A DNA stretch of 64,000 bases from Paenibacillus sp. JQZ6Y-1 (GTDB taxonomy: Bacteria; Bacillota; Bacilli; Paenibacillales; Paenibacillaceae), in assembly GCF_040719145.1 (NCBI RefSeq), contig NZ_JBFDUZ010000001.1, forward strand, positions 744,001 through 808,000. Direction: 5' to 3'. The notes under the pieces were generated by a model. The model was not told where the DNA came from, searched no databases, and was given only the letters and a program-made list of their open reading frames with translations. The position numbers and the translations under genes are program-made. Of this stretch, positions 44,420 to 56,207 are shown piece after piece (positions within the stretch are counted from its first letter, which is position 1; every line of letters begins with the position of its first letter).

Positions 44420-45208
44420 ATGGCAACAAATTTCGTCATTGAAGGTCTGAAAGCAACAATCGAGAACAAAGAAATCCTTAAAGGTGTGAACCTGTCGATG
44501 AAAGGTGGAGAAATCCACGCAATCATGGGTCCGAACGGTACTGGTAAAAGTACACTGGCTTCCGCACTGATGGGTCATCCGAAATATGAAGTAACTGACG
44601 GCGTTGTTACATTGGACGGCGAAGATGTATTGGAAATGGAAGTGGACGAGCGCGCTCGCGCAGGTCTGTTCCTGGCGATGCAATACCCAAGCGAAATCAG
44701 CGGTGTAACCAACTCCGACTTCCTGCGCAGTGCGATCAATGCACGCCGTGAAGAAGGACAGGAAATCTCCCTGATCAAGTTTATCCGTCAAATGGAAGGC
44801 AGCATGAAAGAGCTGGACATGAACCCTGAGTTCGCTCACCGTTACCTGAACGAAGGTTTCTCCGGTGGTGAGAAAAAACGTAACGAAATTCTGCAAATGC
44901 TGATGCTGGACCCGAAAATCGTTATTCTTGACGAAATCGACTCCGGTCTCGACATCGATGCCCTGAAAATCGTTGCTGCAGGCGTAAACAAAATGCGCAG
45001 CGAAGATCGCGGCTTCCTGATCATCACTCACTATCAACGTCTCCTGAACTACATTACGCCTGACTACGTACACGTTATGATGCAGGGTCGTATCGTAAAA
45101 TCCGGTGGTCCTGAACTGGCTGCTCGTCTGGAAGCAGAAGGCTACGACTGGGTAAAAGAAGAACTCGGTATCACCGACGAAACCGTAGGTCAAGAACAAG
45201 AAGCGTAA
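44420..45208 (+). CDS. sufC: Fe-S assembly ATPase SufC
   Basis: 262 residues. ABC ATPase with Walker A GPNGTGKST, signature FSGGEKKR, Walker B IVILDEIDSGLD and switch His in ITHYQR. It works with SufB and SufD in the cytoplasmic Fe-S scaffold complex. TTGGAGGG precedes the ATG. First gene of sufCDSUB, in the usual Firmicute order. Confidence 0.97.
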   Translation: MATNFVIEGLKATIENKEILKGVNLSMKGGEIHAIMGPNGTGKSTLASALMGHPKYEVTDGVVTLDGEDVLEMEVDERARAGLFLAMQYPSEISGVTNSDFLRSAINARREEGQEISLIKFIRQMEGSMKELDMNPEFAHRYLNEGFSGGEKKRNEILQMLMLDPKIVILDEIDSGLDIDALKIVAAGVNKMRSEDRGFLIITHYQRLLNYITPDYVHVMMQGRIVKSGGPELAARLEAEGYDWVKEELGITDETVGQEQEA

Positions 45209-45236
45209 ATAACGGTACGGAAGGAGCAAGAGCACA

Positions 45237-48176
<2,940 letters not shown>

Positions 48177-48194
48177 GATGGGGAGGCTACAACC

Positions 48195-49592
48195 ATGGCT
48201 AAAAAAGCACCAGAAATGGAAGAGTACAAATATGGTTTCCGCGACGAGCACAAGGCGATTTTCCAGTCCGGTAAAGGTCTGAGCAAAGAAATCGTTATGG
48301 CAATCTCCAAGATGAAAGACGAGCCACAATGGATGCTCGATTTCCGCCTGAAATCGCTGGAGCAGTTCGAGAAAATGCCAATGCCTGAATGGGGCGGCGA
48401 CCTGAGCGAGCTGGATTTCAACGACATCCAGTACTATGTAAAACCGTCCGAAGGACAAGGGAAAACATGGGAAGAAGTACCGACTGAGATCAAGGAAACA
48501 TTTGACAAGCTGGGTATTCCAGAAGCAGAGCAAAAGTTCCTTGCAGGTGTATCGGCTCAGTACGAATCTGAGGTTGTATACCACAACATGCAGAAGGAAC
48601 TGGAAGATCAAGGTGTTATCTTCACCGACACTGATACTGCGCTGCGCGAGCATCCAGAAATCTTCAAAGAATACTTCTCTACCATCATTCCACCAGCGGA
48701 TAACAAATTCGCAGCACTGAACAGTGCCGTATGGTCCGGCGGTAGCTTTATCTATGTGCCACCAGGTGTACAATGCGAAATCCCGCTGCAAGCGTATTTC
48801 CGCATTAACTCCGAGAACATGGGTCAATTCGAGCGCACGCTGATCATCGCGGATGAAGGCAGCTTCGTGCACTATGTTGAGGGCTGTACAGCACCAATCT
48901 ACAGCACCAACTCCCTGCACAGTGCAGTTGTTGAAATCCTGTGTAAAAAAGATGCGCGTGTACGTTATACAACGATCCAAAACTGGGCGCCAAACATCTA
49001 CAACCTCGTTACCAAACGTGCGGTTGCAGAAGAAAATGCGAACATGGAATGGGTTGACGGTAACATCGGTTCCAAACTGACTATGAAATACCCTGCGGTT
49101 GTTCTGAAAGGACGCGGCGCCAAAGGTTCCGTACTGTCCATCGCTGTAGCTGGTAAAGGTCAGCTGCAAGATGCAGGTGCGAAAATGATCCACTTGGCAC
49201 CGGATACTACATCTACAATCGTATCCAAATCCATCAGTAAACATGGCGGTAAAGTAACGTATCGTGGTCTGGCATCGTTCGGACGCAACTCCGACGGCGC
49301 GAAGTCCAACATCAAGTGCGATACACTGATTCTGGACAACGAGTCCACTTCCGATACTATTCCGTACAACGAGATCAAGAACGATAATATCACTCTTGAG
49401 CACGAAGCAACGGTATCCAAAGTATCCGAAGATCAGCTGTTCTACCTGATGAGCCGTGGTCTGAGCGAAGACGAAGCAACGCAAATGATCGTTATGGGCT
49501 TCATCGAGCCATTTACAAAAGAACTGCCGATGGAATATGCGGTAGAGATGAACCGTCTGATCAAGTTCGAGATGGAAGGTTCTATCGGTTAA
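48195..49592 (+). CDS. sufB: Fe-S assembly protein SufB
   Basis: 465 residues. Conserved stretches are [50 protein letters not shown] (key Cys) and the C-terminal [20 protein letters not shown]. It is the scaffold component that receives sulfur and iron with SufC and SufD. GGGGAGG precedes the ATG. Last gene of the operon. Confidence 0.97.
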   Translation: MAKKAPEMEEYKYGFRDEHKAIFQSGKGLSKEIVMAISKMKDEPQWMLDFRLKSLEQFEKMPMPEWGGDLSELDFNDIQYYVKPSEGQGKTWEEVPTEIKETFDKLGIPEAEQKFLAGVSAQYESEVVYHNMQKELEDQGVIFTDTDTALREHPEIFKEYFSTIIPPADNKFAALNSAVWSGGSFIYVPPGVQCEIPLQAYFRINSENMGQFERTLIIADEGSFVHYVEGCTAPIYSTNSLHSAVVEILCKKDARVRYTTIQNWAPNIYNLVTKRAVAEENANMEWVDGNIGSKLTMKYPAVVLKGRGAKGSVLSIAVAGKGQLQDAGAKMIHLAPDTTSTIVSKSISKHGGKVTYRGLASFGRNSDGAKSNIKCDTLILDNESTSDTIPYNEIKNDNITLEHEATVSKVSEDQLFYLMSRGLSEDEATQMIVMGFIEPFTKELPMEYAVEMNRLIKFEMEGSIG

Positions 49593-49616
49593 TTCTTGCT
49601 GCATAAGGAACTTCAA

Positions 49617-49656
49617 GGTGGCGACAGTCTCTAAATGGGCTGTCGCTCCACTTTTG
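49617..49656 (+). terminator. terminator after sufB
   Basis: GGTGGCGACAG pairs with CTGTCGCTCC (one bulge), followed by ACTTTTG. Confidence 0.7.
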
Positions 49657-49751
49657 CCCCATTATATATCAAGGGACATTTTCTATATAAACGGAAAGCG
49701 AATCATATTCATATGTCTAGCTTGACGGAGAAGATGTATCTCTAGAAGCAA

Positions 49752-49789
49752 ATAAAATGCGTGTCCGTTATGGCGGACACGCATTTTAT
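49752..49789. terminator. second, palindromic hairpin downstream of suf
   Basis: A perfect 16-bp stem (49752-49767 with 49774-49789, loop TTATGG) ends in A/T runs within the stem. It may act in both directions between suf and the convergent transporter; the rest of the 339-base gap shows nothing. Confidence 0.65.
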
Positions 49790-49931
49790 GTATATAACAG
49801 ATTGAATATAGATTAATGCTACTGTCTAACATCGGATGGTATTACATACTGCTAAAATACTCATTGATATTTCTAACGTACGTATACTTATCAATCATTC
49901 CATATCGCAAAGGATACCTTGGCACGCTCAA

Positions 49932-50903
49932 TTAATGATCTTTCAACAACCACCTCGGAAACACACGAATATAGACAAGTTCACCGATCAACTCCACAAC
50001 CGTCTGCGTGACAATAATCGCGGCAACCAGCGTGTTCCAATCCTCTGGTAACGCTAGTGCAAGTGGCAGGACGACCAATGAATTACGCGTTCCTGAACTG
50101 AACAGCACGGCACGTCCAGCAGATGGCTCCAACCGCAACCAAGTAACAATCATTTTGGCAATCCAAGGCATAATCATCATAAACAAGATGTACACCGGAA
50201 TAACCTGAATGAGTACATGCCAGTACGTTGCCAGCTTGCCCATCTGCGATGCAATCACAACAAACAGTGTCAGCGCCATCAACGGCACCGGAATCCAGCC
50301 TGATCCATTCCATAGCATCTGCCCATAACGAGAGGTACGGGACAATAACTGCACCATAACAGCGATCACCAGCGGTAGAACAATAATGATCAGAAAGGAT
50401 TCAATAAACGGCTTTGGATTCACAATATTCGCAGCCGCTTGTCCCATAAACAGCCATAAGTACATAGGTAGTAGCATCATTTGTGTAATAAATAAAATCG
50501 GTGTCGCCAGCAGCATCAACTTCTCATTACTGCGACCCAAATGTGTAAACATGATCACATAATCCACACACGGCGTCAACAGCACCAAATAAACGCCAAG
50601 CAGGATTGGCGACTGTTGCGGCAATAACCACGATAAGCACCAGACGACGATTGGAACAGCGATATAATTGGCAAGCAAAATAGCTATCATGAAACGCCGA
50701 TCACGTAACGACTCCCGCATGGAGCCAAACGGAATCTGTGTAAACATGCCATACATTAGCACTGCAATGACACTGGATAATAGTGCCGAATGCTCCAGCA
50801 CTGCCATTGCATTTGGATACAGCAGCCCTAAGCCGATGGCTATAATCAATATAATGATATAGATACCAATTTGTTGTTGTTCCAGTTTTTCACGTGTGAT
50901 CAT
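49932..50903 (-). CDS. BASS/ACR3-like membrane transporter (arsenic-resistance-like)
   Basis: 323 residues, about ten membrane segments. It resembles the bile-acid:sodium symporter/ACR3 superfamily; LLTPCVDYVIMFTHLGR holds the single Cys in the position conserved in ACR3-like proteins, and SGTRNSLVVLPLALALP is the second crossover motif. AAGAGG precedes the ATG. It is divergent from a MocR-type regulator. Arsenite transport is possible but no ars genes are near. Confidence 0.8.
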   Translation of the reverse strand: MITREKLEQQQIGIYIIILIIAIGLGLLYPNAMAVLEHSALLSSVIAVLMYGMFTQIPFGSMRESLRDRRFMIAILLANYIAVPIVVWCLSWLLPQQSPILLGVYLVLLTPCVDYVIMFTHLGRSNEKLMLLATPILFITQMMLLPMYLWLFMGQAAANIVNPKPFIESFLIIIVLPLVIAVMVQLLSRTSRYGQMLWNGSGWIPVPLMALTLFVVIASQMGKLATYWHVLIQVIPVYILFMMIMPWIAKMIVTWLRLEPSAGRAVLFSSGTRNSLVVLPLALALPEDWNTLVAAIIVTQTVVELIGELVYIRVFPRWLLKDH

Positions 50904-51100
50904 ACAAGCCTCTTTTCGTACATTCTATGTGTGTTTTCTCATGATAAGTATACATATGTTGAATTGCTTTGTATTTCTAATCTGCCCGCAGAATAATGGT
51001 TTTCTTCTGAGTCGTTTATTATTTTCAAAAATAAGTATAATAAATGTAATCATAAATATCGCAATCTATTCCATTCATTACTTAAAAGAAGGATACTACC

Positions 51101-52501
51101 ATGCCTATTAATTCATTTGAACATTACCATATGAGCTGGAAGCCAGTCATCGACAAAACGCAAAAGCCGATCTATCAGGCGCTAGCATCTCAACTGGAAC
51201 GGGATATTATCAGCGGTCATCTGCTGCCCGGAACTCAATTGCCGCCGCAACGCGAGCTGGCAGACTATCTCGATCTGAATCTTAGTACGATCTCCAAAGC
51301 ATTCAAAGTATGCGAGCTGAAAGGGCTTCTTAGTGCAGTTGTCGGCAGCGGCACGTTTGTATCGTATGATGCACTGTCCAATGCTTACCTGCTGGAAGAC
51401 CAGAAGCCGCAGCATGTCATCGAGATGGGTGCGACGTTTCCAGATAACGATTCGTACGAACCGCTGATGCTACAATTAAAAAGTATGCTGCATGACGGCG
51501 GCGATTATGCACGTTGGTTTGGATACGGTCGTCCGGGCGAGAATCTCTGGCAAAAGGATGCGGCAGTTCAATTGATGCGGCGTGGAGGGCTGGAGACGAC
51601 GGTGGAGCATATTTTGTTCGCTAATGGAGGGCAAAATGCCATCGCCGCTACACTAGCGGGTCTGTGCAAACCGGGCGACCGTATTGCTGTAGATCAGCAT
51701 ACGTATCCGGGATTGAAAACTGCGGCAGCAATGCTCAGTGTGCAGTTGGTGCCGATCAAAGCAGAACATGGTGTGATGAGTCCATCTGCACTGGAATACG
51801 CTTGTAAAAATGAAAATATTAAAGGTGTCTATCTGATTCCAGATTGTCATAATCCTACGGCATCTGTCATGCCGCTAGACATTCGGCAAAAGATTGCTTC
51901 GATCGCTGTGCAATACCAGCCTTTTATTATGGAGGATGCGTCGTATCATTTGTTGGCATCTGATCCGTTACCGGCACTAGCTTCATTTGCGCCAGAGCAG
52001 GTAATTCATATCGCGAGTTTGTCCAAATCGTTAGCACCCGGTTTGCGTATGGCATACCTATCGGTGCCAACGTCTTTTCGCGAAGCCATCTCCAAAGCGC
52101 TATACAATCTTAATGTCACGGTATCGCCGCTGCTGTCTGAGCTGACAGCACGGGTTATCGTATCGCATCAGTTTGAAGATTTGATTACGGGTCATCGTCA
52201 ACAGACGATACAGCGTAATGAGGCAGTGAATACATTGCTAGCTGGGTACACTTGTCTGGGTGAGAATAGTAGCATTTTCCGCTGGCTATTGTTGCCCCAA
52301 GAGTACAGTGGAGCACAATTTGAGTCGTTAGCTGCGCAGCAGGGGGTTCAGGTATATGCAGCAGAACGCTTTGTCGTGGGCAATAGCTCGCCGGAAAGGG
52401 CAGTACGATTGTCAGTTTGTGCACCTGAATCGTTGGTGGAGCTGGAGCAGGGGCTACATGTGTTGAAGCGATTATTGGATCATGTAGCAGGTAAGATATG
52501 A
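51101..52501 (+). CDS. MocR-type regulator (GntR helix-turn-helix fused to aminotransferase)
   Basis: 466 residues. The N-terminal winged helix (about 20-85) has LPPQRELADYLDLNLSTISK; the rest is a fold-type-I aminotransferase domain with PLP Lys in IASLSKSLAPGLRMAYL and the PDCHNPTA motif. AGAAGGA precedes the ATG. Such proteins regulate adjacent divergent genes; here the divergent neighbour is the BASS-type transporter across 197 bases. Confidence 0.92.
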   Translation: MPINSFEHYHMSWKPVIDKTQKPIYQALASQLERDIISGHLLPGTQLPPQRELADYLDLNLSTISKAFKVCELKGLLSAVVGSGTFVSYDALSNAYLLEDQKPQHVIEMGATFPDNDSYEPLMLQLKSMLHDGGDYARWFGYGRPGENLWQKDAAVQLMRRGGLETTVEHILFANGGQNAIAATLAGLCKPGDRIAVDQHTYPGLKTAAAMLSVQLVPIKAEHGVMSPSALEYACKNENIKGVYLIPDCHNPTASVMPLDIRQKIASIAVQYQPFIMEDASYHLLASDPLPALASFAPEQVIHIASLSKSLAPGLRMAYLSVPTSFREAISKALYNLNVTVSPLLSELTARVIVSHQFEDLITGHRQQTIQRNEAVNTLLAGYTCLGENSSIFRWLLLPQEYSGAQFESLAAQQGVQVYAAERFVVGNSSPERAVRLSVCAPESLVELEQGLHVLKRLLDHVAGKI

Positions 52502-52780
52502 TCCATTCAGTAGTTAGAAATAGCTGTGTCTTCCAATCGTACCCATTCTTTGGATAAGCATGAGCAGCATATTTTCTATTGGCTCATTACATAGTAGATA
52601 GAAGCGATCTATAGTCATAAATATGTGCGCAAAACGATTAGCCGACTTATCACACATGCAATCAATATTGTATGCCATACAATGTTATTATTGTATGGCT
52701 TTTTCATATCATGCTATGATGATCCCATTCTGGAAGAAAGTAATGAGAATAGGACTTTGAATGAAAGCGGGTTGCACATA

Positions 52781-54079
52781 ATGAGTAGAAACAACAGCAA
52801 TACATCCCAGCAGTCATTGGATTGGCTCCAACATTATAGTGAGTCACCAGAGCAGCAGCAGGCATTATATCGGCGTACCCTCAGTGTGGTGAGTGTGTCG
52901 CAAGTATTTGGCGGTGCTGGGCTGGCAGCTGGCGTTACAGTTGGAGCATTACTTGCGCAGCAAATGCTCGGTACAGATGCTTACGCTGGTTTGCCCTCCG
53001 CGCTGTTAACGTTAGGCTCGGCAGGGGCAGCGCTGATGGTTGGGCGTTTATCACAGCAATATGGTCGTCGGACCGGGCTGACTATTGGTTTTATGCTGGG
53101 TGGAATCGGAGCGATCGGAGTGATTTTGGCAGCGATTTGGAGCAGTATTTGGCTATTGTTTGCGGCGCTGCTCATTTATGGATCAGGTACGGCGACGAAT
53201 TTGCAGGCGAGGTATGCAGGAACCGATCTGGCTAGCAGCAAGCAGCGTGCAACGGCGGTTAGTATGACGATGGTATTTACAACCTTTGGGGCGGTGGCTG
53301 GACCGAATCTAGTCAATGTGATGGGCAATGTTGCATTGTCCTTTGGAATTCCGGCGCTGGCAGGTCCTTTTATGCTGGCTGCGTTGGCGTATCTGTTGGC
53401 AGGAGTGGTATTGTTTGTTATGCTGCGTCCTGACCCGTTACTGATTGCAGAGATGGTAAGAACACAGGGAATGGGGCAGGCTGTTGATTCTTCACCGACC
53501 AATAGCGCACCATCGGAAAATAAAAAAGGCATCATCGCCGGTGCAACGATTATGGTTGTTACGCAGGTCATAATGGTTGCGATTATGACGATGACACCTG
53601 TACATATGCGGCATCATGGTCATGGTCTAGGAGAAGTGGGATTGGTGATCGGATTTCATATCGGAGCGATGTATTTGCCTTCGCTTGTTACAGGCATATT
53701 GGTTGATAAGCTAGGACGGGCAGTGATGGCGGTCGCTTCCGGGATCACATTGCTGCTCGCAGGGATGGTGGCAGCATTTGCTCCTGCTGATTCGATGATC
53801 CTATTGATTGTGGCGCTTTGCTTACTCGGTCTGGGCTGGAATCTAGGGTTGATTAGTGGAACAGCATTACTCGTCGATTCAACAGAAGCTTCTACAAGGG
53901 CAAAGGTACAGGGTGCGGTTGATGTGCTCATTGCGCTATCAGGTGCGGCTAGCGGTGCATTGTCCGGTATGGTGGTTGCGGGTTCCAGTTATCCGGTACT
54001 GTCGATAGCTGGCGGTGTTCTGTCTCTGCTGCTTATTCCGGTTGTGATTTGGTCTCGTGCTCAAAGACAAGCCGTATAA
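52781..54079 (+). CDS. MFS transporter
   Basis: 432 residues, twelve predicted membrane segments, with the MFS loop GRLSQQYGRRTGL. A central loop (PTNSAPSENKKG) separates the halves. ATG 52781 is chosen because the protein aligns as an MFS start there, though its ribosome site (AAAGCGGG) is weak; an in-frame start at 52625 would add an unrelated stretch. Substrate unknown. Confidence 0.85.
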   Translation: MSRNNSNTSQQSLDWLQHYSESPEQQQALYRRTLSVVSVSQVFGGAGLAAGVTVGALLAQQMLGTDAYAGLPSALLTLGSAGAALMVGRLSQQYGRRTGLTIGFMLGGIGAIGVILAAIWSSIWLLFAALLIYGSGTATNLQARYAGTDLASSKQRATAVSMTMVFTTFGAVAGPNLVNVMGNVALSFGIPALAGPFMLAALAYLLAGVVLFVMLRPDPLLIAEMVRTQGMGQAVDSSPTNSAPSENKKGIIAGATIMVVTQVIMVAIMTMTPVHMRHHGHGLGEVGLVIGFHIGAMYLPSLVTGILVDKLGRAVMAVASGITLLLAGMVAAFAPADSMILLIVALCLLGLGWNLGLISGTALLVDSTEASTRAKVQGAVDVLIALSGAASGALSGMVVAGSSYPVLSIAGGVLSLLLIPVVIWSRAQRQAV

Positions 54080-54147
54080 GAGTGAATATCATCATTCCAT
54101 GATCAGCTTTGTTTTGGTAGTTCTAGCTGTATATAGAAGCTAAACAG

Positions 54148-54177
54148 AGCGGTTGTTCAATAGAACAGCCGCTTTTT
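54148..54177 (+). terminator. intrinsic terminator after MFS gene
   Basis: AGCGGTTGTTC (54148-54158) pairs with GAACAGCCGCT (54163-54173) with one wobble, followed by TTTT. Confidence 0.85.
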
Positions 54178-54237
54178 GCTATGGGATCTGTTCCTTTGGC
54201 ATAGTATACATTTCTTTTTATGGGGCTATCATTTTTG

Positions 54238-54858
54238 TCATAACGTATGTTGTTCCGGTTGAGAACGATACGGTTCTCCCCAAAGCTTCTCAATCCGTTT
54301 CATAAACCAATGCAGAATCACGCCACCCAGACAAACGGTCAGTATAGTCCCAATGCCGATGGGACCGTCCAGACTCCAAGCGAGCAGCAGAAACACAGCA
54401 TATACGATGGTGCGAGCGACGAGGATATTCGTTTTCCCTAACTCACGCAAAATCAGAGTCAGCTTATCAATCGGCATCGGGGCAAAATGAGTATGTAAAT
54501 ACATCGCGGTTCCGAGTCCCATCACCAGCATACCGATCACAAAACCAGTCATCTGCCCATACCAGATCTGCGGGGTTAGCCAGCTACGTAGGACAAACAG
54601 CCATAGATCAATGCCTATCCCCGTTATACAGGCGGTGAGCAGTCCAATCATCTGTGGTCGCTGACGCTGTAATAGCGCATTACAGCCGATCAGCAGCAGA
54701 GCGATAATGATCTCCCAGCTGCCCACTGTCAGCCCCACCCGATGGGATAAACCGACCAGCAAAGCGTCGAAGGGCGAGGTGCCAAGCCTTGCCTGAATCG
54801 TGCAGGCGATACCTAAGGTTAATAAGAGCAAACCTAGCGTATAGACAACATATCTCAT
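54238..54858 (-). CDS. yczE: YczE-family membrane protein
   Basis: 206 residues, five or six membrane segments. Family features are QARLGTSPFDALLVGLSH, GIGIDLWLFVL, GLGTAMYLHTHFAPMPIDK and IGIGTILTVCLGG. AGGTGG precedes the ATG. In B. subtilis YczE affects lipopeptide production; its biochemical role is not known. It is divergent from a MarR regulator and probably controlled by it. Confidence 0.88.
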   Translation of the reverse strand: MRYVVYTLGLLLLTLGIACTIQARLGTSPFDALLVGLSHRVGLTVGSWEIIIALLLIGCNALLQRQRPQMIGLLTACITGIGIDLWLFVLRSWLTPQIWYGQMTGFVIGMLVMGLGTAMYLHTHFAPMPIDKLTLILRELGKTNILVARTIVYAVFLLLAWSLDGPIGIGTILTVCLGGVILHWFMKRIEKLWGEPYRSQPEQHTL

Positions 54859-54888
54859 GTGGTATCCACCTTTCTATGTATCTTTTTG

Positions 54889-54947
54889 TTGCAAATGCAA
54901 TATAAATACGATAGATTAAATGTATCTTATTTTTATTGTATTTGCAA
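54889..54947. promoter_or_regulatory. 59-bp imperfect palindrome, candidate MarR operator
   Basis: TTGCAAATGCAATA (54889-54902) is mirrored by TATTGTATTTGCAA (54934-54947), and the inner GATA/TATC pairs continue toward the centre, giving only four mismatches per 29-base arm. It lies in the 115-base divergent region between yczE and the MarR gene. Confidence 0.7.
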
Positions 54948-54973
54948 TAAAATGAATGTTGGAGGCTGTAACA

Positions 54974-55426
54974 ATGAGAGAGATTTTGCGTGAGGTTGGT
55001 ATGATTGCCAGAGCGCTTGATTCGATTAGCAATATCGAATTTAAGGAGTACGATCTGACAAAGGGGCAGTATCTATATCTAGTACGCGTGTGTGAGCATC
55101 CAGGCATTATTCAGGAAAAGCTTGCCGAGATGATCAAGGTCGACCGCACAACAGCTGCGCGTGCTGTACAAAAGCTAGAGCTGAACGGTTTTGTGGAGAA
55201 GCGTGAGGATGAGCATAACTTGAAGATTAAGAAGCTATTTCCCACTGCCAAAGCTGAGCAGGTGTATCCAATGATTAAGCGGGAGCATGATCATTCCGAT
55301 CAGGTGGCATTGAACGGATTGACAGAGGAAGAGAGTGATACACTGCTGCGATTGCTGCAACAGGTGCGTAGCAATGTAGAGAAGGATTGGGAGTACGTCA
55401 AAAAAGGCAATAAGCGCGAATATTGA
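54974..55426 (+). CDS. MarR-family transcriptional regulator
   Basis: 150 residues from ATG 54974, 8 bases after GGAGG. The winged helix includes GIIQEKLAEMIKVDRTTAARAVQKLE and the wing VEKREDEHNLKIKKL. Dimerisation helices flank it. It probably represses its own promoter and yczE through the palindrome between them. Confidence 0.92.
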   Translation: MREILREVGMIARALDSISNIEFKEYDLTKGQYLYLVRVCEHPGIIQEKLAEMIKVDRTTAARAVQKLELNGFVEKREDEHNLKIKKLFPTAKAEQVYPMIKREHDHSDQVALNGLTEEESDTLLRLLQQVRSNVEKDWEYVKKGNKREY

Positions 55427-55443
55427 TAGGAGTGAGAATAGAT

Positions 55444-55959
55444 ATGAATATCGAGCTTACCAGATGCACATTAGAACAGATTGATTGTTTGCAGACAATT
55501 AGTCGCGAGACGTTTGAAGATACGTTTGCTGATCAGAATACACCGGAAAATATGGCTGCTTATATGCAAAAGGCATTTCGGTTGGAGCAGTTAAGCGCAG
55601 AGCTGAATAACCCGGAATCGCGCTTCTTTTTCGCTCATATAGACGGTTTGCTTGCTGGCTATTTAAAAGTGAATAGAGGAGCTGCACAGACGGAACCGAT
55701 GGGGAAAGATGCTTTGGAGATAGAGCGGATCTATGTACGGCATACCTTTCAAGGGCAGGGCATCGGCAAATATCTGCTGGAGCACGCACGTTATCTTGCT
55801 GCGACAGAGCAATGTCAGTCGATATGGCTCGGTGTATGGGAGCATAACCGCAACGCTATTGATTTTTATAAAAAAATGGGTTTTGTACAGACAGCGGTGC
55901 ATTCGTTCTATATGGGCGATGAGGAACAGTTTGATTGGATTATGAGCAAGCCACTGTAA
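55444..55959 (+). CDS. GNAT acetyltransferase (PaiA-like)
   Basis: 171 residues from ATG 55444; ATAGGAG lies 11 bases upstream. Acetyl-CoA motif is IERIYVRHTFQGQGIGKYLL; ETFEDTFADQNTPENMAAYM at the N-terminus and WLGVWEHNRNAIDFYKKMGF are typical of PaiA/spermidine-type acetyltransferases. It lies 17 bases after the MarR gene, so it is probably in its operon. Confidence 0.88.
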   Translation: MNIELTRCTLEQIDCLQTISRETFEDTFADQNTPENMAAYMQKAFRLEQLSAELNNPESRFFFAHIDGLLAGYLKVNRGAAQTEPMGKDALEIERIYVRHTFQGQGIGKYLLEHARYLAATEQCQSIWLGVWEHNRNAIDFYKKMGFVQTAVHSFYMGDEEQFDWIMSKPL

Positions 55960-56033
55960 AGAAATGAACCAACAAAGCGATAGGGAACTGTGCACGTATG
56001 CAATACACAGATACTAGCTACGTAATGAATGAA

Positions 56034-56054
56034 AGCCGATGCTCTGCATCGGCT
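56034..56054 (+). terminator. short stem-loop after GNAT gene
   Basis: AGCCGATGC pairs with GCATCGGCT around a 3-base loop; the following T-run is only ATTTG, so it is a weak terminator candidate. Confidence 0.45.
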
Positions 56055-56207
56055 ATTTGCCCAATGCATCTAACAACTGACACCTATAAATAATAAACTT
56101 ATTTATACAAAATATATAGTATACTTAACATGACTGGTTTCAGGATTGTACGTTGTCTATACCTGTAAACTTCATGATCCGGTACATTGTCCAATTGGGG
56201 GAATAGA

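Noticed and set aside
49752-49789. Perfect inverted repeat considered as an insertion-sequence end or dif-like site
   Set aside because: It is a compact hairpin with A/T flanks at convergent gene ends, no second copy and no transposase nearby.
49932-50903. Calling the transporter Acr3 arsenite efflux outright
   Set aside because: No arsR, arsC or arsD near and the neighbour is a MocR regulator; only superfamily membership is supported.
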